Shown here one piece after another: positions 10,430 to 21,213 of a stretch of 64,000 bases of DNA; the stretch's first letter is position 1; each line of letters begins with the position of its first letter. The notes below the pieces were generated by a model. That model did no database searches. It had not been told where the DNA came from and was given only the letters and a program-made list of their open reading frames with translations. Made by a program: the position numbers and the translations under genes. The stretch comes from Cherax quadricarinatus (lineage: Eukaryota; Arthropoda; Malacostraca; Decapoda; Parastacidae), in NCBI RefSeq assembly GCF_038502225.1, contig NC_091322.1:1261281-1325280 (forward strand), read 5' to 3'.

Positions 10430-11040
10430 TGATGAAAGGGAGGGAAGACCGGAAATAGAGTACAGATTGTCAGGTGAGAAAAATACAGGATCAGCGAAAC
10501 AAAAAAGATCTAGGAGTAAACATCACACTGAACATATCACTCATCACACTGAATATATTCATTACACTAAACATCGCTGGAAGAGCATATAAATAATATA
10601 AATTGGGCTGTCTACGTGAGTCTAGCACATGTGTAGCCTTCAAGGATCTGGACGAAGAATCTTTTAGGACCGTGTATAGAATGTGCGTCAGGTCTGTCGG
10701 AATATACAGCACCAGCTTGTAGCTCCCTCCTGATTTAGCATGTTTAAAGTCTTGCAGAGGTTTGTAACCAAACCTGTGTCTGGTCTAAGAGGGTTACAAT
10801 TGTGGAGACACTAAAGAAATTGTACCTGACGACTCTGAAAGAGACGTCAACATGGGGAGACATGATTATGACATAAAATACTCAGAAGAATTGATGAGGC
10901 TGATGAAGAGAGATTTTTACTTTTTCAGTCTCAGGGTGAAAGAAAAGTGGAGTGAACATTATGTGGAGGTGGTAAAGGGGAGCTTTATACCTTACATAGT
11001 TTAAAGAATAGGTATAATAGGGTTCAAGAGGTCAGACACC
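10430..11040 (+). mobile_element. Decayed LINE A remnant
   Basis: Scattered frames match the RT C-terminal region of LINE A: KDLGVNITLN, FKDLDEESFRTVYRMCVRS and a DDSERDVNMGRHDYDIKYSE block. These correspond to KDLGV, ESFKILYTVYIRP and TTLEDRRVRGDMITTYKI in better copies. Many stops and frameshifts are present. The 5' end is not identifiable. Confidence 0.65.
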
Positions 11041-11332
11041 AGTAATACCTGTCCACGAACCTTAATAAGTGAGGCAGGAGCCAGGACTTGACCCTTACAA
11101 GCGCATCTCGGTGAGCACATACACTGATTGCCAGTGTATATAATAGCTACATTTGTGACTCATAGCTTGCAATTATATTATCATACTTCACGAGGTAAAT
11201 AATGTATTATGTACTTGCAGGTAAGCTGCAGGTGAAGGGGAGTTGTGCATGAGAACAGTGAATCTGACACTACCCTGAGAAACACCAGGTGAGTCCATTA
11301 CTTTCCTCTGAGTGTTGATTGTGTTGTTTATC
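11041..11332. other. Unassigned sequence
   Basis: Nothing recognisable apart from a possible LINE 3' tail around 11050-11100. No open frame of note. Confidence 0.35.
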
Positions 11333-11343
11333 ATCACCAGGTG

Positions 11344-11513
11344 CCCCCTCAAGGAAGGTTCCTTGATGTTGGTGAGGGGCTCTTGATTTAGGGAATTGGA
11401 TCTGTGCTCCAGTTCCCCGAATTAAGCCTGAATGTCTTCCACATCCCCCCCCCCCAGGCGCTGTATAATCCTCCGGGTTTAGCGCTTCCCCCTTGATTAT
11501 AATAATAATAATA
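11344..11513 (+). mobile_element. SINE-like retroposon with (AAT)n tail and 11-bp TSD
   Basis: A 170-bp element begins ccccctcaaggaaggttcct and ends with gggtttagcgcttccccctt and an (ATA)n tail. It is flanked by perfect direct repeats atcaccaggtg at 11333-11343 and 11514-11524. A TSD and a 3' simple tail show retroposition. A second copy in the opposite orientation lies at 22093-22258. I see no obvious pol III boxes, so the promoter type is unresolved. Confidence 0.85.
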
Positions 11514-11524
11514 ATCACCAGGTG

Positions 11525-11815
11525 TACCAGACAGGTGTTTCCTCTGGTGGTAGGTGATAATTTATTACTAATATTACCTGACACGGGTTTTAATCACATA
11601 TCTTGCACGTTATGACGATTATAGATCTAGATAAGATGCGAGTTTATATTGTCATTTCAATAACAATTGAAGAATAATTATTTTGAGGTGAGCTTAACGT
11701 ATTGGGTCTCTTCATAAACGTAATTGTCTAAATATAGTAATGTAAACTTACTCTTTATTTAACTATATAATTTTGTTAAGTATGTATGTGTATATGTATG
11801 TATACATGTGTATGT
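11525..11815. other. AT-rich spacer ending in TATG-type repeats
   Basis: No gene recognised. Imperfect tatgtatgtg and tatatgta repeats occupy about 11775-11822 and abut the next element. Confidence 0.45.
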
Positions 11816-12204
11816 ATATATGATGAATAAGTAAAACTGGTCAATTAGCAAGAACTCATTTAAAATTAAGTCCTTTCTAAAATTTTCTCTTTTACATTTA
11901 AAGATATATTTTTTTCCATTTATGTTAATATAAAAATTAATAATTTTGTACCAAAAAACCATAGAAAACTTACCTAACCTTATTATAACAAGCGCAATTT
12001 AATTTAGCCTAATCCAACTAAATATATTTTAGATAAGTTTACAATAATTTAATAATAAACAAACACAATGAAATATATTTTTTTCGTTAGGTTCAGAACG
12101 ATTTTTGCGAAATTATTGCATACACAAATTTCCGCTTGCTTTATTTGGCAAGAAGAGCGTTGCTATTTAAGCCAAAATCGCAAGTTTTACCTATTCGGCA
12201 CGAC
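11816..12204. mobile_element. AT-rich MITE-like element embedded in microsatellite
   Basis: The right end reads agttttacctattcggcac followed by gacacac. The left end has gaataagtaaaact, an imperfect inverted match to it. The interior is AT-rich with cgttaggttcagaacgattt and similar blocks that I recall as a common decapod repeat. It lies between a TATG-type microsatellite on the left and (CA)n on the right. No transposase. The inverted ends are weak on the left side. Confidence 0.55.
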
Positions 12205-12213
12205 ACACACACA

Positions 12214-13177
12214 CACGCCACAGGGATCAGTCCTGGGACCGGTGCTGTTTCTGGTATTTGTGAACGACATGACGGAAGGAATAGACTCCGAAGTGTCCCT
12301 GTTTGCAGATGATGTGAAGTTGATGAGAAGAATTTAATCGGACGAAGACCAGGCAGAACTATAGAGAGATCTGGGCAGACTGCAGACCTGGTCCAGAAAC
12401 TGGCTCCTGGGGTTCAACCCCACCAACTGCAAAGTCATGAAGATTGGGGAAGGGCAAAGAAGACCACAGACGGAGTACAGTCTAGGGGGGACCACAGCCT
12501 ACAGACCTCACTCAAGGAAAAGGATCTTGGTGTAAGTATAACACCGGGAACATCTCCTGAGGCGCACATCAACAAAAATAACTGCTGCAGCATACGGGTG
12601 CCTGACAAACCTAAGAACAGCATTCCGACATCTAAATAAGGAGTCATTCAGGACCCTGTACACTGTGTACGTTAGGCCCATATTGGAGTATGCAGCGCCA
12701 GTTTGGAACCCTCACCTAGCCAAACATGTAAGGAAACTAGAGAAAGTGCAAAGGTTTGCAACAAGACTAGTCCCGAAGCTAAGGGGTATGTCGTACGAGG
12801 AGAGGTTAGGGAAAATCGATCTGACGACTCTGGAAGACAGGAGAGTTAGGGGGGGATATGATAACGACATATAAAATATTGAGAGGTATAGAGAAGGTGG
12901 ACAGAGACAGGATGTTCCAGAGACAGGACACAGCAGCGAGGGGTCACAGTTGGAAGCTGAAGACTCAGATGAACCACAGGGATGTTAGGAAGTATTTCTC
13001 CACTCACAGAGTTTTCAGAAAGTGGAATAGCCTGGGTAGTGATGTAGTGGAGGCAGGATCCATACATAGCTTTAAGAAGAGGTATGATAAAGCTCACGGA
13101 GCGGGAAGAGTGACCGGGTAGCGGCCAGGTGAAGAGGCGGGGCCAGGAGCTGTGAATCGACCCCCTCAACCACAACT
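12214..13177 (+). mobile_element. LINE A: RT fragment to 3' tail, 5'-truncated
   Basis: Begins inside the RT domain as QGSVLGPVLFLVFVNDMTEG, followed by the catalytic LFADDVKL motif near 12300-12325. A stop follows, then frames with KVMKIGEGQRRPQTEYSLGG, VRPILEYAAPVWNPHLAKHV, GMSYEERLGKIDLTTLEDRR and TYKILRGIEKVDRDRMFQ. It ends near IHSFKKRYDKAHGAGRVTG and the tail cctcaaccacaactgag. Frameshifts and stops make it inactive. RT motif spacing fits a Jockey/CR1-like non-LTR element. It starts next to (CA)n. Confidence 0.85.
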
Positions 13178-13406
13178 GAGTACAACTAGACACATGTGCA
13201 ACTCTTGGGTATCTTTATTGAGGAAACGTTTCGCCACACAGTGGCGAAGAAGACTCAAGATTGATGGACTGAACACATCGACTCAAGGTTGAGGGACTGA
13301 TTACCTCATTCTCCTCATGTTCTTCAAGTTTCTCCTATGTATTGACTGATGAAGCCACTGTGTGGCGAAACGTTTCCTCAATAAAGATACGCATGAGTAC
13401 AACTAG
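13178..13406. mobile_element. Foldback element with AAACGTTTCG arms, in a LINE tail
   Basis: The left arm gtatctttattgagg then aaacgtttcgccacacagtg is mirrored by cactgtgtggcgaaacgttt and cctcaataaagatac. The right end is shortened relative to the left. The 12-bp sequence gagtacaactag lies at both borders (13178-13189 and 13395-13406). It may be a TSD or part of the tandem LINE tail. Same family as 57632-58029. No transposase. Confidence 0.8.
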
Positions 13407-13411
13407 TTGAG

Positions 13412-13428
13412 TCACACACACACACACA

Positions 13429-13498
<70 letters not shown>
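13412..13498. repeat. (CA)n microsatellite
   Basis: About 43 ca dinucleotides with one interruption (catacaca near 13431), lying between two LINE A tail segments. Confidence 0.98.
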
Positions 13499-13499
<1 letters not shown>

Positions 13500-13501
<2 letters not shown>

Positions 13502-13557
13502 GGCCAGGAGTTCGGACTCGACCCCCGCAACCTCAACTAGGTGAGTACACACACACC
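13500..13557 (+). mobile_element. Second LINE A tail segment
   Basis: ggggccaggagttcggactc and cctcaactaggtgagtacac repeat the LINE A tail seen at 13140-13189. It ends in another short (AC) run. Confidence 0.75.
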
Positions 13558-13589
13558 ACTAGAGACGTAGTCTTGAGAGGGCGGATGTT

Positions 13590-13725
13590 ACCAAGTAGTG
13601 TGTGGTAAAGGACGCCACGAGTAACTTCTTCAGTTCTGTTAGCACTGAAGAAGTGCTAATAAGACTGAAGTCACCCATGGCGAAATGTTTCCTTTAATAA
13701 ATGTCGTAAACCGTACACAAGTGTT
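13590..13725. mobile_element. Fragment of the AAACGTTTCG foldback family
   Basis: ctgaagtcacccatggcgaa followed by atgtttcctttaataaatg aligns with the right arm of the family (gaagccactgtgtggcgaa, acgtttcctcaataaag). An inner hairpin, ttagcac... gtgctaa, is present. Only one arm is recognisable. Confidence 0.5.
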
Positions 13726-14154
13726 CTTTTCCAGAGTTTGTGAGTGTCACCAGACCATTTACAAACCTTACCAAGTACTAGTCTTTCTTAAGACTCTATA
13801 AATTACAGTTACGTTAGTATTTTCGTGTTGACTGTTTTTTTGTCAGTATTACTATGAGTAAAGTTATTTTGGGTTTATGACTACTAGGTACATTTAACCT
13901 TGTGTTAACTAGTCTTTAATGTTAAGCTTCCCATATGGCGGCACCTGTGCCACAAAGCCTCTGCCATTTTCTTTTGCCCACAATGTCTGGAGCCTTGGCA
14001 CGATCCTTAGTCATCCTGCAAAGCTTTTACTAAACATTTTCCCATCTCTGGAGGACGTAATATCCACATTAAAAATCTCAACAAATTATCTTTCAGACAA
14101 GATTCGACAAGACTTTTCTAACAATGTTTATAGTGTCTGCATCTATATCTCTAA
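13726..14154. other. Unassigned sequence with a 109-codon open frame
   Basis: An open + frame at 13919-14248 has no recognisable motif and includes the duplicated segment described next. I do not call it a gene. Confidence 0.35.
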
Positions 14155-14238
14155 TCAAAACCGCAGTCACATTGACTCTGTCAAGTTTCTAAATTATCAA
14201 AACCGCAGTCACATTGACTCTGTCAGGTTTCTAAATTG
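14155..14238. repeat. 42-bp tandem duplication
   Basis: Two copies begin tcaaaaccgcagtcacattg at 14155 and 14197 and differ at about two positions. Confidence 0.9.
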
Positions 14239-14622
14239 TCAAGTTTGAACTGTTCAAACGTTCGGTTAAATTTTGGCTGCAAGTTATGAGAATTAGAAAT
14301 ACGACCATCACCAGAAGATAGTTCATAAGTCACAGAATTGACATTACTTATAATCAAACGTGACGAACATACATTATTATTATGTTTTCGGTAAGTTGAA
14401 CACGTAGGGAACACACGCAGTCGTAGTTTTGAATGCGTTAACCAGGTGAGATTTCCTTAAACTCATGTTTAAGCATTTGTTGAAGTTATCATATCTTCAA
14501 GGGAGTTGTGGGTTAAGTGTTAATACCTATCTGTATCATTAAATAAATCTTACATGTTTTTCGTTGTCAGTCGATTTGTCTAAAATTACTATCTAGCAAT
14601 TTGACATCTTTTGGGAATCCCT
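14239..14622. other. Unassigned AT-rich sequence
   Basis: No gene, RNA or repeat recognised, except a short inverted pair around tttgaactgttcaaa at 14244-14258. Confidence 0.4.
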
Positions 14623-14643
14623 GTGTGTGTGTGTGTGTGTGTG
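14623..14643. repeat. (GT)n microsatellite at a LINE A 3' end
   Basis: About ten gt units directly adjoin the tail of the - strand LINE A copy that follows. Confidence 0.95.
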
Positions 14644-14860
14644 TACTCACCTAGTTGTACTCACCTAGTTGAGGTTGCAGGGGTCGAGTCCGAGCTCCTG
14701 GCCCCGCCTCTTCACTGATCGCTACTAGGTCACTCTCCCTGAGCCGTGAGCTTTATCATACCTCTGCTTAAAGCTATGTATGGATCCTGCCTCCACTACA
14801 TCGCTTCCCAAACTATTCCACTTACTGACTACTCTGTGGCTGAAGAAATACTTCCTAACA

Positions 14861-14868
<8 letters not shown>
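14644..14868 (-). mobile_element. LINE A 3' end, severely 5'-truncated
   Basis: The tail tactcacctagttgtactca is followed by codons for the C-terminal segment (complement of ctttatcatacctctgctta and gcctccactacatcgcttcc). The copy is cut about 220 bp from its 3' end and is bordered on both sides by (GT)n. Confidence 0.85.
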
Positions 14869-14896
<28 letters not shown>

Positions 14897-14908
14897 TGAG
14901 TGAGTGAG
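14867..14908. repeat. (GT)n-(GAGT)n compound microsatellite
   Basis: About ten gt units, then gagagagtgagtgagtgagt, lying between two - strand LINE A copies. Confidence 0.95.
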
Positions 14909-15716
14909 TATGTACTCGCCTAATTGTACTCACCAAATTGTGGTTACAGGGGTCGAGACTCAGCTCCTGGCCCTGCCTCTTCGCTGATCGCTACTAGGTC
15001 CTCTCTCTCTCTGCTTCCTGAGCTTTGTCATACTTCGTCTTTAAGCTATGTATAGTTCCTGCCTCCACTACATCACTTGCTAGGCTATTCCACTTCCTGA
15101 CGACTCTTTGAAGAAATACTTCCTAACATAATTGTGACTCGTCTGAGTCTTCAGCTTCCAATTGTGACCCCTTGTTTCTGTGTCTCCTCCCTGGAACATC
15201 ATGTCTCTGTCCACCTTATCTATTCCATGCAGTATTTTGTATGTCGTTATCATGTCTCCCCTGACCCTCCTGTCCTCCAGTGTCGTCAGGCCGATTTCTC
15301 TCAACCTTTCTTCATAGGACATTCCCCTGAGCTCCGGAACTAGCCTTGTTGCAAACCTTTGTACTTTCTCTAATTTCTTGACGTGCTTTACCAGGTATGG
15401 GTTCCTGACTGGTGCTTCATACTCCAGTATGGGCCTGATGTACACTGTGTACAGTATCTTGAACGATTCCTTACTAAGGTATCGGAACGCTATTCTCAGG
15501 TTTGTCAGGCGCTCATCTGCTGCAGCAGTTATCTGGTTGATGTGTACCTCCGGAGACGTGCTCGGTGTTATGGTCACCCCAAGATCTTTCTCCTTGAGCG
15601 AGGTTTGCAGTCTTTGTCCACCTAGCCTGTACTCTGTCTGCGGTCTTCTTTGCCCTTCCCCAATTTTCATGACTCTGCATTTGGCAGGGTTGAATTCGAG
15701 AAGCCAGTTGCTGGAC
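14909..15716 (-). mobile_element. LINE A, 5'-truncated, partly open RT C-terminal frame
   Basis: A 196-residue - frame (15670-15080) reads MKIGEGQRRPQTEYRLGGQR, then EKDLGVTITPS, IRPILEYEAPVRNPYLVKHV, YEERLREIGLTTLEDRRVRG and KILHGIDKVDRDMMFQ. This is the thumb and C-terminal region of a Jockey/CR1-like RT. The catalytic FADD box lies upstream of the truncation and is absent. A gtgtgtggggg run abuts the 5' end. This is one of the better preserved LINE A segments here. Confidence 0.88.
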
Positions 15717-15939
15717 CACGTGTGTGTGGGGGGGGGGGAGATTTGTTATTCAGGGTACTGATAAGATAACTCAGAAAATCTAAGTTATCTTTATTATAGT
15801 TTAACATAACCAGGGTATCAAAGAAATCTAGTCCAAAATTGTCACAGTTCTTAGCTGAGAGAAAAGTCCGTAACCTACAACTAATTTTCCATTGATGCTG
15901 AGAGTTAATGATGAATAAGAGTAACTTTACGTTGCAGTT

Positions 15940-16160
15940 TAATATTATGGTAATCCAAATTACACTGGTCAACCAGGCTGTTGATGCCGGTGGCCACCTG
16001 GACCACATATTCATGACAACCTGGTTGATCTAGCACTTGGCGGAAGTACCTGTCGAGTTTCTTCCTGAAAACTTCTACACTTGTTCCGGCGGTGTTTCTG
16101 ATATCTTATAGTTCAATGTTAAAAAAGTCTGGGACGACGGATGTTGATACAGTGTTATCT
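15940..16160 (-). mobile_element. LINE 3'-end remnant, separate subfamily
   Basis: On the - strand: PDFFNIEL, a stop, DIRNTAGTSVEVFRKKLDRY, then FRQVLDQPGCHEYV. This matches the LDRYLKSVPDQPGC block of LINE B but is diverged. No upstream RT core is recognisable in 15740-15940. Confidence 0.65.
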
Positions 16161-16571
16161 TACTGTTCACACAGCTCACAATAAGAAGTTCGGTGCTGTT
16201 ACCCAGATCTCTTCTTTCATCTCTATCATGACAGAGAAATGTACTGACTTCTTTTATATTATTTATTCTACACTTGAGTTTTCTTTGGGTTTAGTAATAG
16301 AGTCTGGATCAAGAAAAAATTTTCGGGCATACCTTCACTTAGAGAGTTGTTGAGTGTTGAGTGTTGACGTACTTGGCTGTCTTGTTAAGTATGGTCACAA
16401 GGGCACCTTGTTGTGTCCTTTTTTATTGAAAATTAAACAATTTGAATCCTTTCAAATTCAGATATGAATGGGAAACCGAAAGTGAATTCCATTTTCTTGT
16501 TCTTATTATTAGGGTTGATGGAAGTATTAAAATAGTGTATAGAAAAGAGAGAGACTCAGGAGTATACAGAC
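16161..16571. other. Unassigned sequence left of the 24-bp array
   Basis: Nothing recognisable. Open frames that start here extend into the array and owe their length to it. Confidence 0.4.
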
Positions 16572-18481
16572 ACCATGTCTCATGTCATGACCAACATTAT
16601 GTCTCATGTCATGATCAACATTATGTCTCATGTCATGATCAACATTATGTCTCATGTCATGACCAACATTATGTCTCATGTCATGATCAACATTATGTCT
16701 CATGTCATGACCAACATTATGTCTCATGTCATGATCAACATTATGTCTTATGTCATGACCAACATTATGTCTCATGTCATGACCAACATTATGTCTCATG
16801 TCATGACCAACATTATGTCTCATGTCATGATCAACATTATGTCTCATGTCATGACCAACATTATGTCTCATGTCATGACCAACATTATGTCTCATGTCAT
16901 GACCAACATTATGTCTCATGTCATGATCAACATTATGTCTCATGTCATGATCAACATTATGTCTCATGTCATGACCAACATTATGTCTCATGTCATGATC
17001 AACATTATGTCTCATGTCATGATCAACATTATGTCTTATGTCATGACCAACATTATGTCTCATGTCATGACCAACATTATGTCTCATGTCATGATCAACA
17101 TTGTCTCATGTCATGACCAACATTATGTCTCATGTCATGATCAACATTATGTCTCATGTCATGATCAACATTATGTCTCATGTCATGATCAACATTATGT
17201 CTCATGTCATGATCAACATTATGTCTCATGTCATGATCAACATTATGTCTCATGTCATGACCAACATTATGTCTCATGTCATGATCAACATTATGTCTCA
17301 TATCATGACCAACATTATGTCTCATGTCATGACCAACATTATGTCTCATGTCATGACCAACATTATGTTTCATGTCATGACCAACATTATGTCTCATGTC
17401 ATGATCAACATTATGTCTCATGTCATGACCAACATTATGTCTCATGTCATGACCAACATTATGTCTCATGTCATGACCAACATTGTCTCATGTCATGACT
17501 AACATTATGTCTTATGTCATGACCAACATTATGTCTCATGTCATGATCAACATTATGTCTCATGTCATGACCAACATTATGCCTCATGTCATGATCAACA
17601 TTATGTCTCATGTTATGACCAACATTATGTCTCATGTCATGACCAACATTGTCTCATGTCATGACCAACATTATGTCTCATGTCATGACCAGCATTATGT
17701 CTCATGTCATGACCAACACTGTCTCATGTCATGACCAACATTATGTCTCATGTCATGACCAACACTATGTCTCATGTCATGACCAACATTATGTCTCATG
17801 TCATGACCAACATTATGTCTCATGTCATGATCAACATTATGTCTCATGTTATGACCAACATTATGTCTCATGTCATGACCAACATTGTCTCATTTCATGA
17901 TCACCATTATGTCTCATGTTATGACCAACATTATGTCTCATGTCATGATCAACATTATGTCTCATGTCATGATCAACACTATGTCTCATGTTATGACCAA
18001 GATTATGTCTCATGTCATGACCAACATTATGTCTCATGTCATGACCAACATTATGTCTCATGTCATGATCAACATTATGTCTCATGTCATGATCAACACT
18101 ATGTCTCGTTATGACCAAGATTATGTCTCATGTCATGACCAACATTATGTCTCATGTCATGACCAACATTATGTCTCATGTCATGATCAACATTATGTCT
18201 CATGTTATGACCAAGATTATGTCTCATATCATGACCAACACTATGTCTCATGTCATGACCAACATTATGTCTCATGTCATGACCAACATTATGTCTCATG
18301 TCATGATCAACATTATGTCTCATGTCATGACCAACATTATGTCTCATGTTATGACCAAGATTATGTCTCATGTCATGATCAACATTATGTCTCATGACAT
18401 GACCAACATTATGTCTCATGACATGACCAGCATTATGTCTCATGACATGACCAGCATTATGTCTTATGACACGACCAACAA
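16572..18481. repeat. 24-bp minisatellite, about 80 copies
   Basis: Units contain catgtcatgaycaacattat followed by gtct. The main variant is tgacc versus tgatc. Units with C contain the 8-bp palindrome gtcatgac. Five 22-bp units lack an 'at' (near 17099, 17481, 17647, 17717 and 17883) and shift the frame, which is why open frames break and restart there. The right edge decays into catgacatgacc units. Eight codons per unit give long false reading frames on both strands. Confidence 0.97.
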
Positions 18482-18584
18482 GTGAAGAAGGTGGTACATT
18501 CGTCAGTGTTACCAAGAACTTGTTTTATCCATGTAACACTGTTAATAAGTGTAAGGGGACCAAACCAAAAGTTTTCAGCGCCTT

Positions 18585-18830
18585 ACTTTCTCCATAACGA
18601 GGACTACCAACAGACTTCTAAATGCCTTCGAGAGAGAATCTGTGAAGCTCCTTTTTCATTTCCTAATCAGGTGGGCTGTGATTTATACGTTGAACCATGT
18701 GCGGCTAAATCAATATCCTAGTACATCAGACAATTGATATGGAGACCTGCCAGTCAAAAGTAAGTTAGATAACATGGACAAGGACTTCTGGAGTAGAAAA
18801 ACTCTCGAAATTCATCGAACGTTTAATGTA
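18585..18830 (+). mobile_element. LINE 3'-end remnant between two arrays
   Basis: The + strand reads FPNQVGCDLYVEPCAAKSIS near 18660-18720, matching the VPDQPGCGSYVGLRAASSNS block of LINE B. Sequence to 18815 (gagtagaaaaactctcgaaa) resembles the 3' UTR seen near 46388. No upstream RT is visible. Confidence 0.65.
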
Positions 18831-18848
18831 CATTTAGGAGGTATCGGT

Positions 18849-18885
18849 AGATATTTGAACAGGTTAGTGAAGGGATACAAAAAGA
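18849..18885. repeat. Diverged unit left of the 31-bp array
   Basis: gatatttgaacaggttagtg resembles the array unit start gatgtttgaacaagtgg and sits about one unit length before the first good copy. It may be a surviving pre-amplification copy. Confidence 0.55.
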
Positions 18886-21213
18886 GATGTTTGAACAAGT
18901 GGAAAAACACAAGACAGATGTTTGAACAAGTGGAAAAACACAAGACAGATGTTTGAACAAGTGGAAAAACACAAGACAGATGTTTGAACAAGTGGAAAAA
19001 CAGAAGACAGATGTTTGAACAAGTGGAAAAACAGAAGACAGATGTTTGAACAAGTGGAAAAACACAAGACAGATGTTTGAACAAGTGGAAAAACACAAGA
19101 CAGATGTTTGAACAAGTGGAAAAACACAAGACAGATGTTTGAACAAGTGGAAAAACACAAGACAGATGTTTGAACAAGTGGAAAAACACAAGACAGATGT
19201 TTGAACAAGTGGAAAAACACAAGACAGATGTTTGAACAAGTGGAAAAACACAAGACAGATGTTTGAACAAGTGGAAAAACAGAAGACAGATGTTTGAACA
19301 AGTGGAAAAACAGAAGACAGATGTTTGAACAAGTGGAAAAACACAAGACAGATGTTTGAACAAGTGGAAAAACACAAGACAGATGTTTGAACAAGTGGAA
19401 AAACACAAGACAGATGTTTGAACAAGTGGAAAAACACAAGACAGATGTTTGAACAAGTGGAAAAACACAAGACAGATGTTTGAACAAGTGGAAAAACACA
19501 AGACAGATGTTTGAACAAGTGGAAAAACACAAGACAGATGTTTGAACAAGTGGAAAAACACAAGACAGATGTTTGAACAAGTGGAAAAACACAAGACAGA
19601 TGTTTGAACAAGTGGAAAAACAGAAGACAGATGTTTGAACAAGTGGAAAAACACAAGACAGATGTTTGAACAAGTGGAAAAACACAAGACAGATGTTTGA
19701 ACAAGTGGAAAAACACAAGACAGATGTTTGAACAAGTGGAAAAACACAAGACAAATGTTTGAACAAGTGGAAAAACACAAGACAGATGTTTGAACAAGTG
19801 GAAAAACACAAGACATGTTTGAACAAGTGGAAAAACACAAGACAGATGTTTGAACAAGTGGAAAAACACAAGACAGATGTTTGAACAAGTGGAAAAACAC
19901 AAGACAGATGTTTGAACAAGTGGAAAAACACAAGACAGATGTTTGAACAAGTGGAAAAACAGAAGACAGATGTTTGAACAAGTGGAAAAACACAAGACAG
20001 ATGTTTGAACAAGTGGAAAAACACAAGACATGTTTGAACAAGTGGAAAAACACAAGACAGATGTTTGAACAAGTGGAAAAACACAAGACAGATGTTTGAA
20101 CAAGTGGAAAAACACAAGACAGATGTTTGAACAAGTGGAAAAACACAAGACAGATGTTTGAACAAGTGGAAAAACACAAGACAGATGTTTGAACAAGTGG
20201 AAAAACACAAGACAGATGTTTGAACAAGTGGAAAAACACAAGACATGTTTGAACAAGTGGAAAAACACAAGACAGATGTTTGAACAAGTGGAAAAACACA
20301 AGACAGATGTTTGAACAAGTGGAAAAACACAAGACAGATGTTTGAACAAGTGGAAAAACACAAGACAGATGTTTGAACAAGTGGAAAAACACAAGACAGA
20401 TGTTTGAACAAGTGGAAAAACACAAGACAGATGTTTGAACAAGTGGAAAAACACAAGACAGATGTTTGAACAAGTGGAAAAACACAAGACATGTTTGAAC
20501 AAGTGGAAAAACACAAGACAGATGTTTGAACAAGTGGAAAAACACAAGACAGATGTTTGAACAAGTGGAAAAACACAAGACAGATGTTTGAACAAGTGGA
20601 AAAACACAAGACAGATGTTTGAACAAGTGGAAAAACACAAGACAGATGTTTGAACAAGTGGAAAAACACAAGACAGATGTTTGAACAAGTGGAAAAACAC
20701 AAGACATGTTTGAACAAGTGGAAAAACACAAGACAGATGTTTGAACAAGTGGAAAAACACAAGACAGATGTTTGAACAAGTGGAAAAACACAAGACAGAT
20801 GTTTGAACAAGTGGAAAAACACAAGACAGATGTTTGAACAAGTGGAAAAACACAAGACAGATGTTTGAACAAGTGGAAAAACACAAGACAGATGTTTGAA
20901 CAAGTGGAAAAACACAAGACAGATGTTTGAACAAGTGGAAAAACACAAGACAGATGTTTGAACAAGTGGAAAAACACAAGACAGATGTTTGAACAAGTGG
21001 AAAAACACAAGACAGATGTTTGAACAAGTGGAAAAACACAAGACAGATGTTTGAACAAGTGGAAAAACACAAGACAGATGTTTGAACAAGTGGAAAAACA
21101 CAAGACAGATGTTTGAACAAGTGGAAAAACACAAGACAGATGTTTGAACAAGTGGAAAAACACAAGACAGATGTTTGAACAAGTGGAAAAACACAAGACA
21201 GATGTTTGAACAA
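18886..21213. repeat. 31-bp minisatellite, about 75 copies, with higher-order structure
   Basis: Units contain gatgtttgaacaagtggaaa followed by aacacaagaca. Five 29-bp units lacking two bases (agacatgttt at 19811, 20026, 20241, 20487, 20702) are spaced 215, 215, 246 and 215 bp. Variant cagaag units at 19001/19032 recur at 19280/19311, offset 279 bp. Because 31 is not a multiple of 3, all - frames stay open for about 800 codons. This is not coding evidence. Confidence 0.97.

Noticed and set aside
16574..18481. CRISPR-like periodicity
   Set aside because: Units are contiguous with no unique spacers, and the context is eukaryotic with no cas genes.
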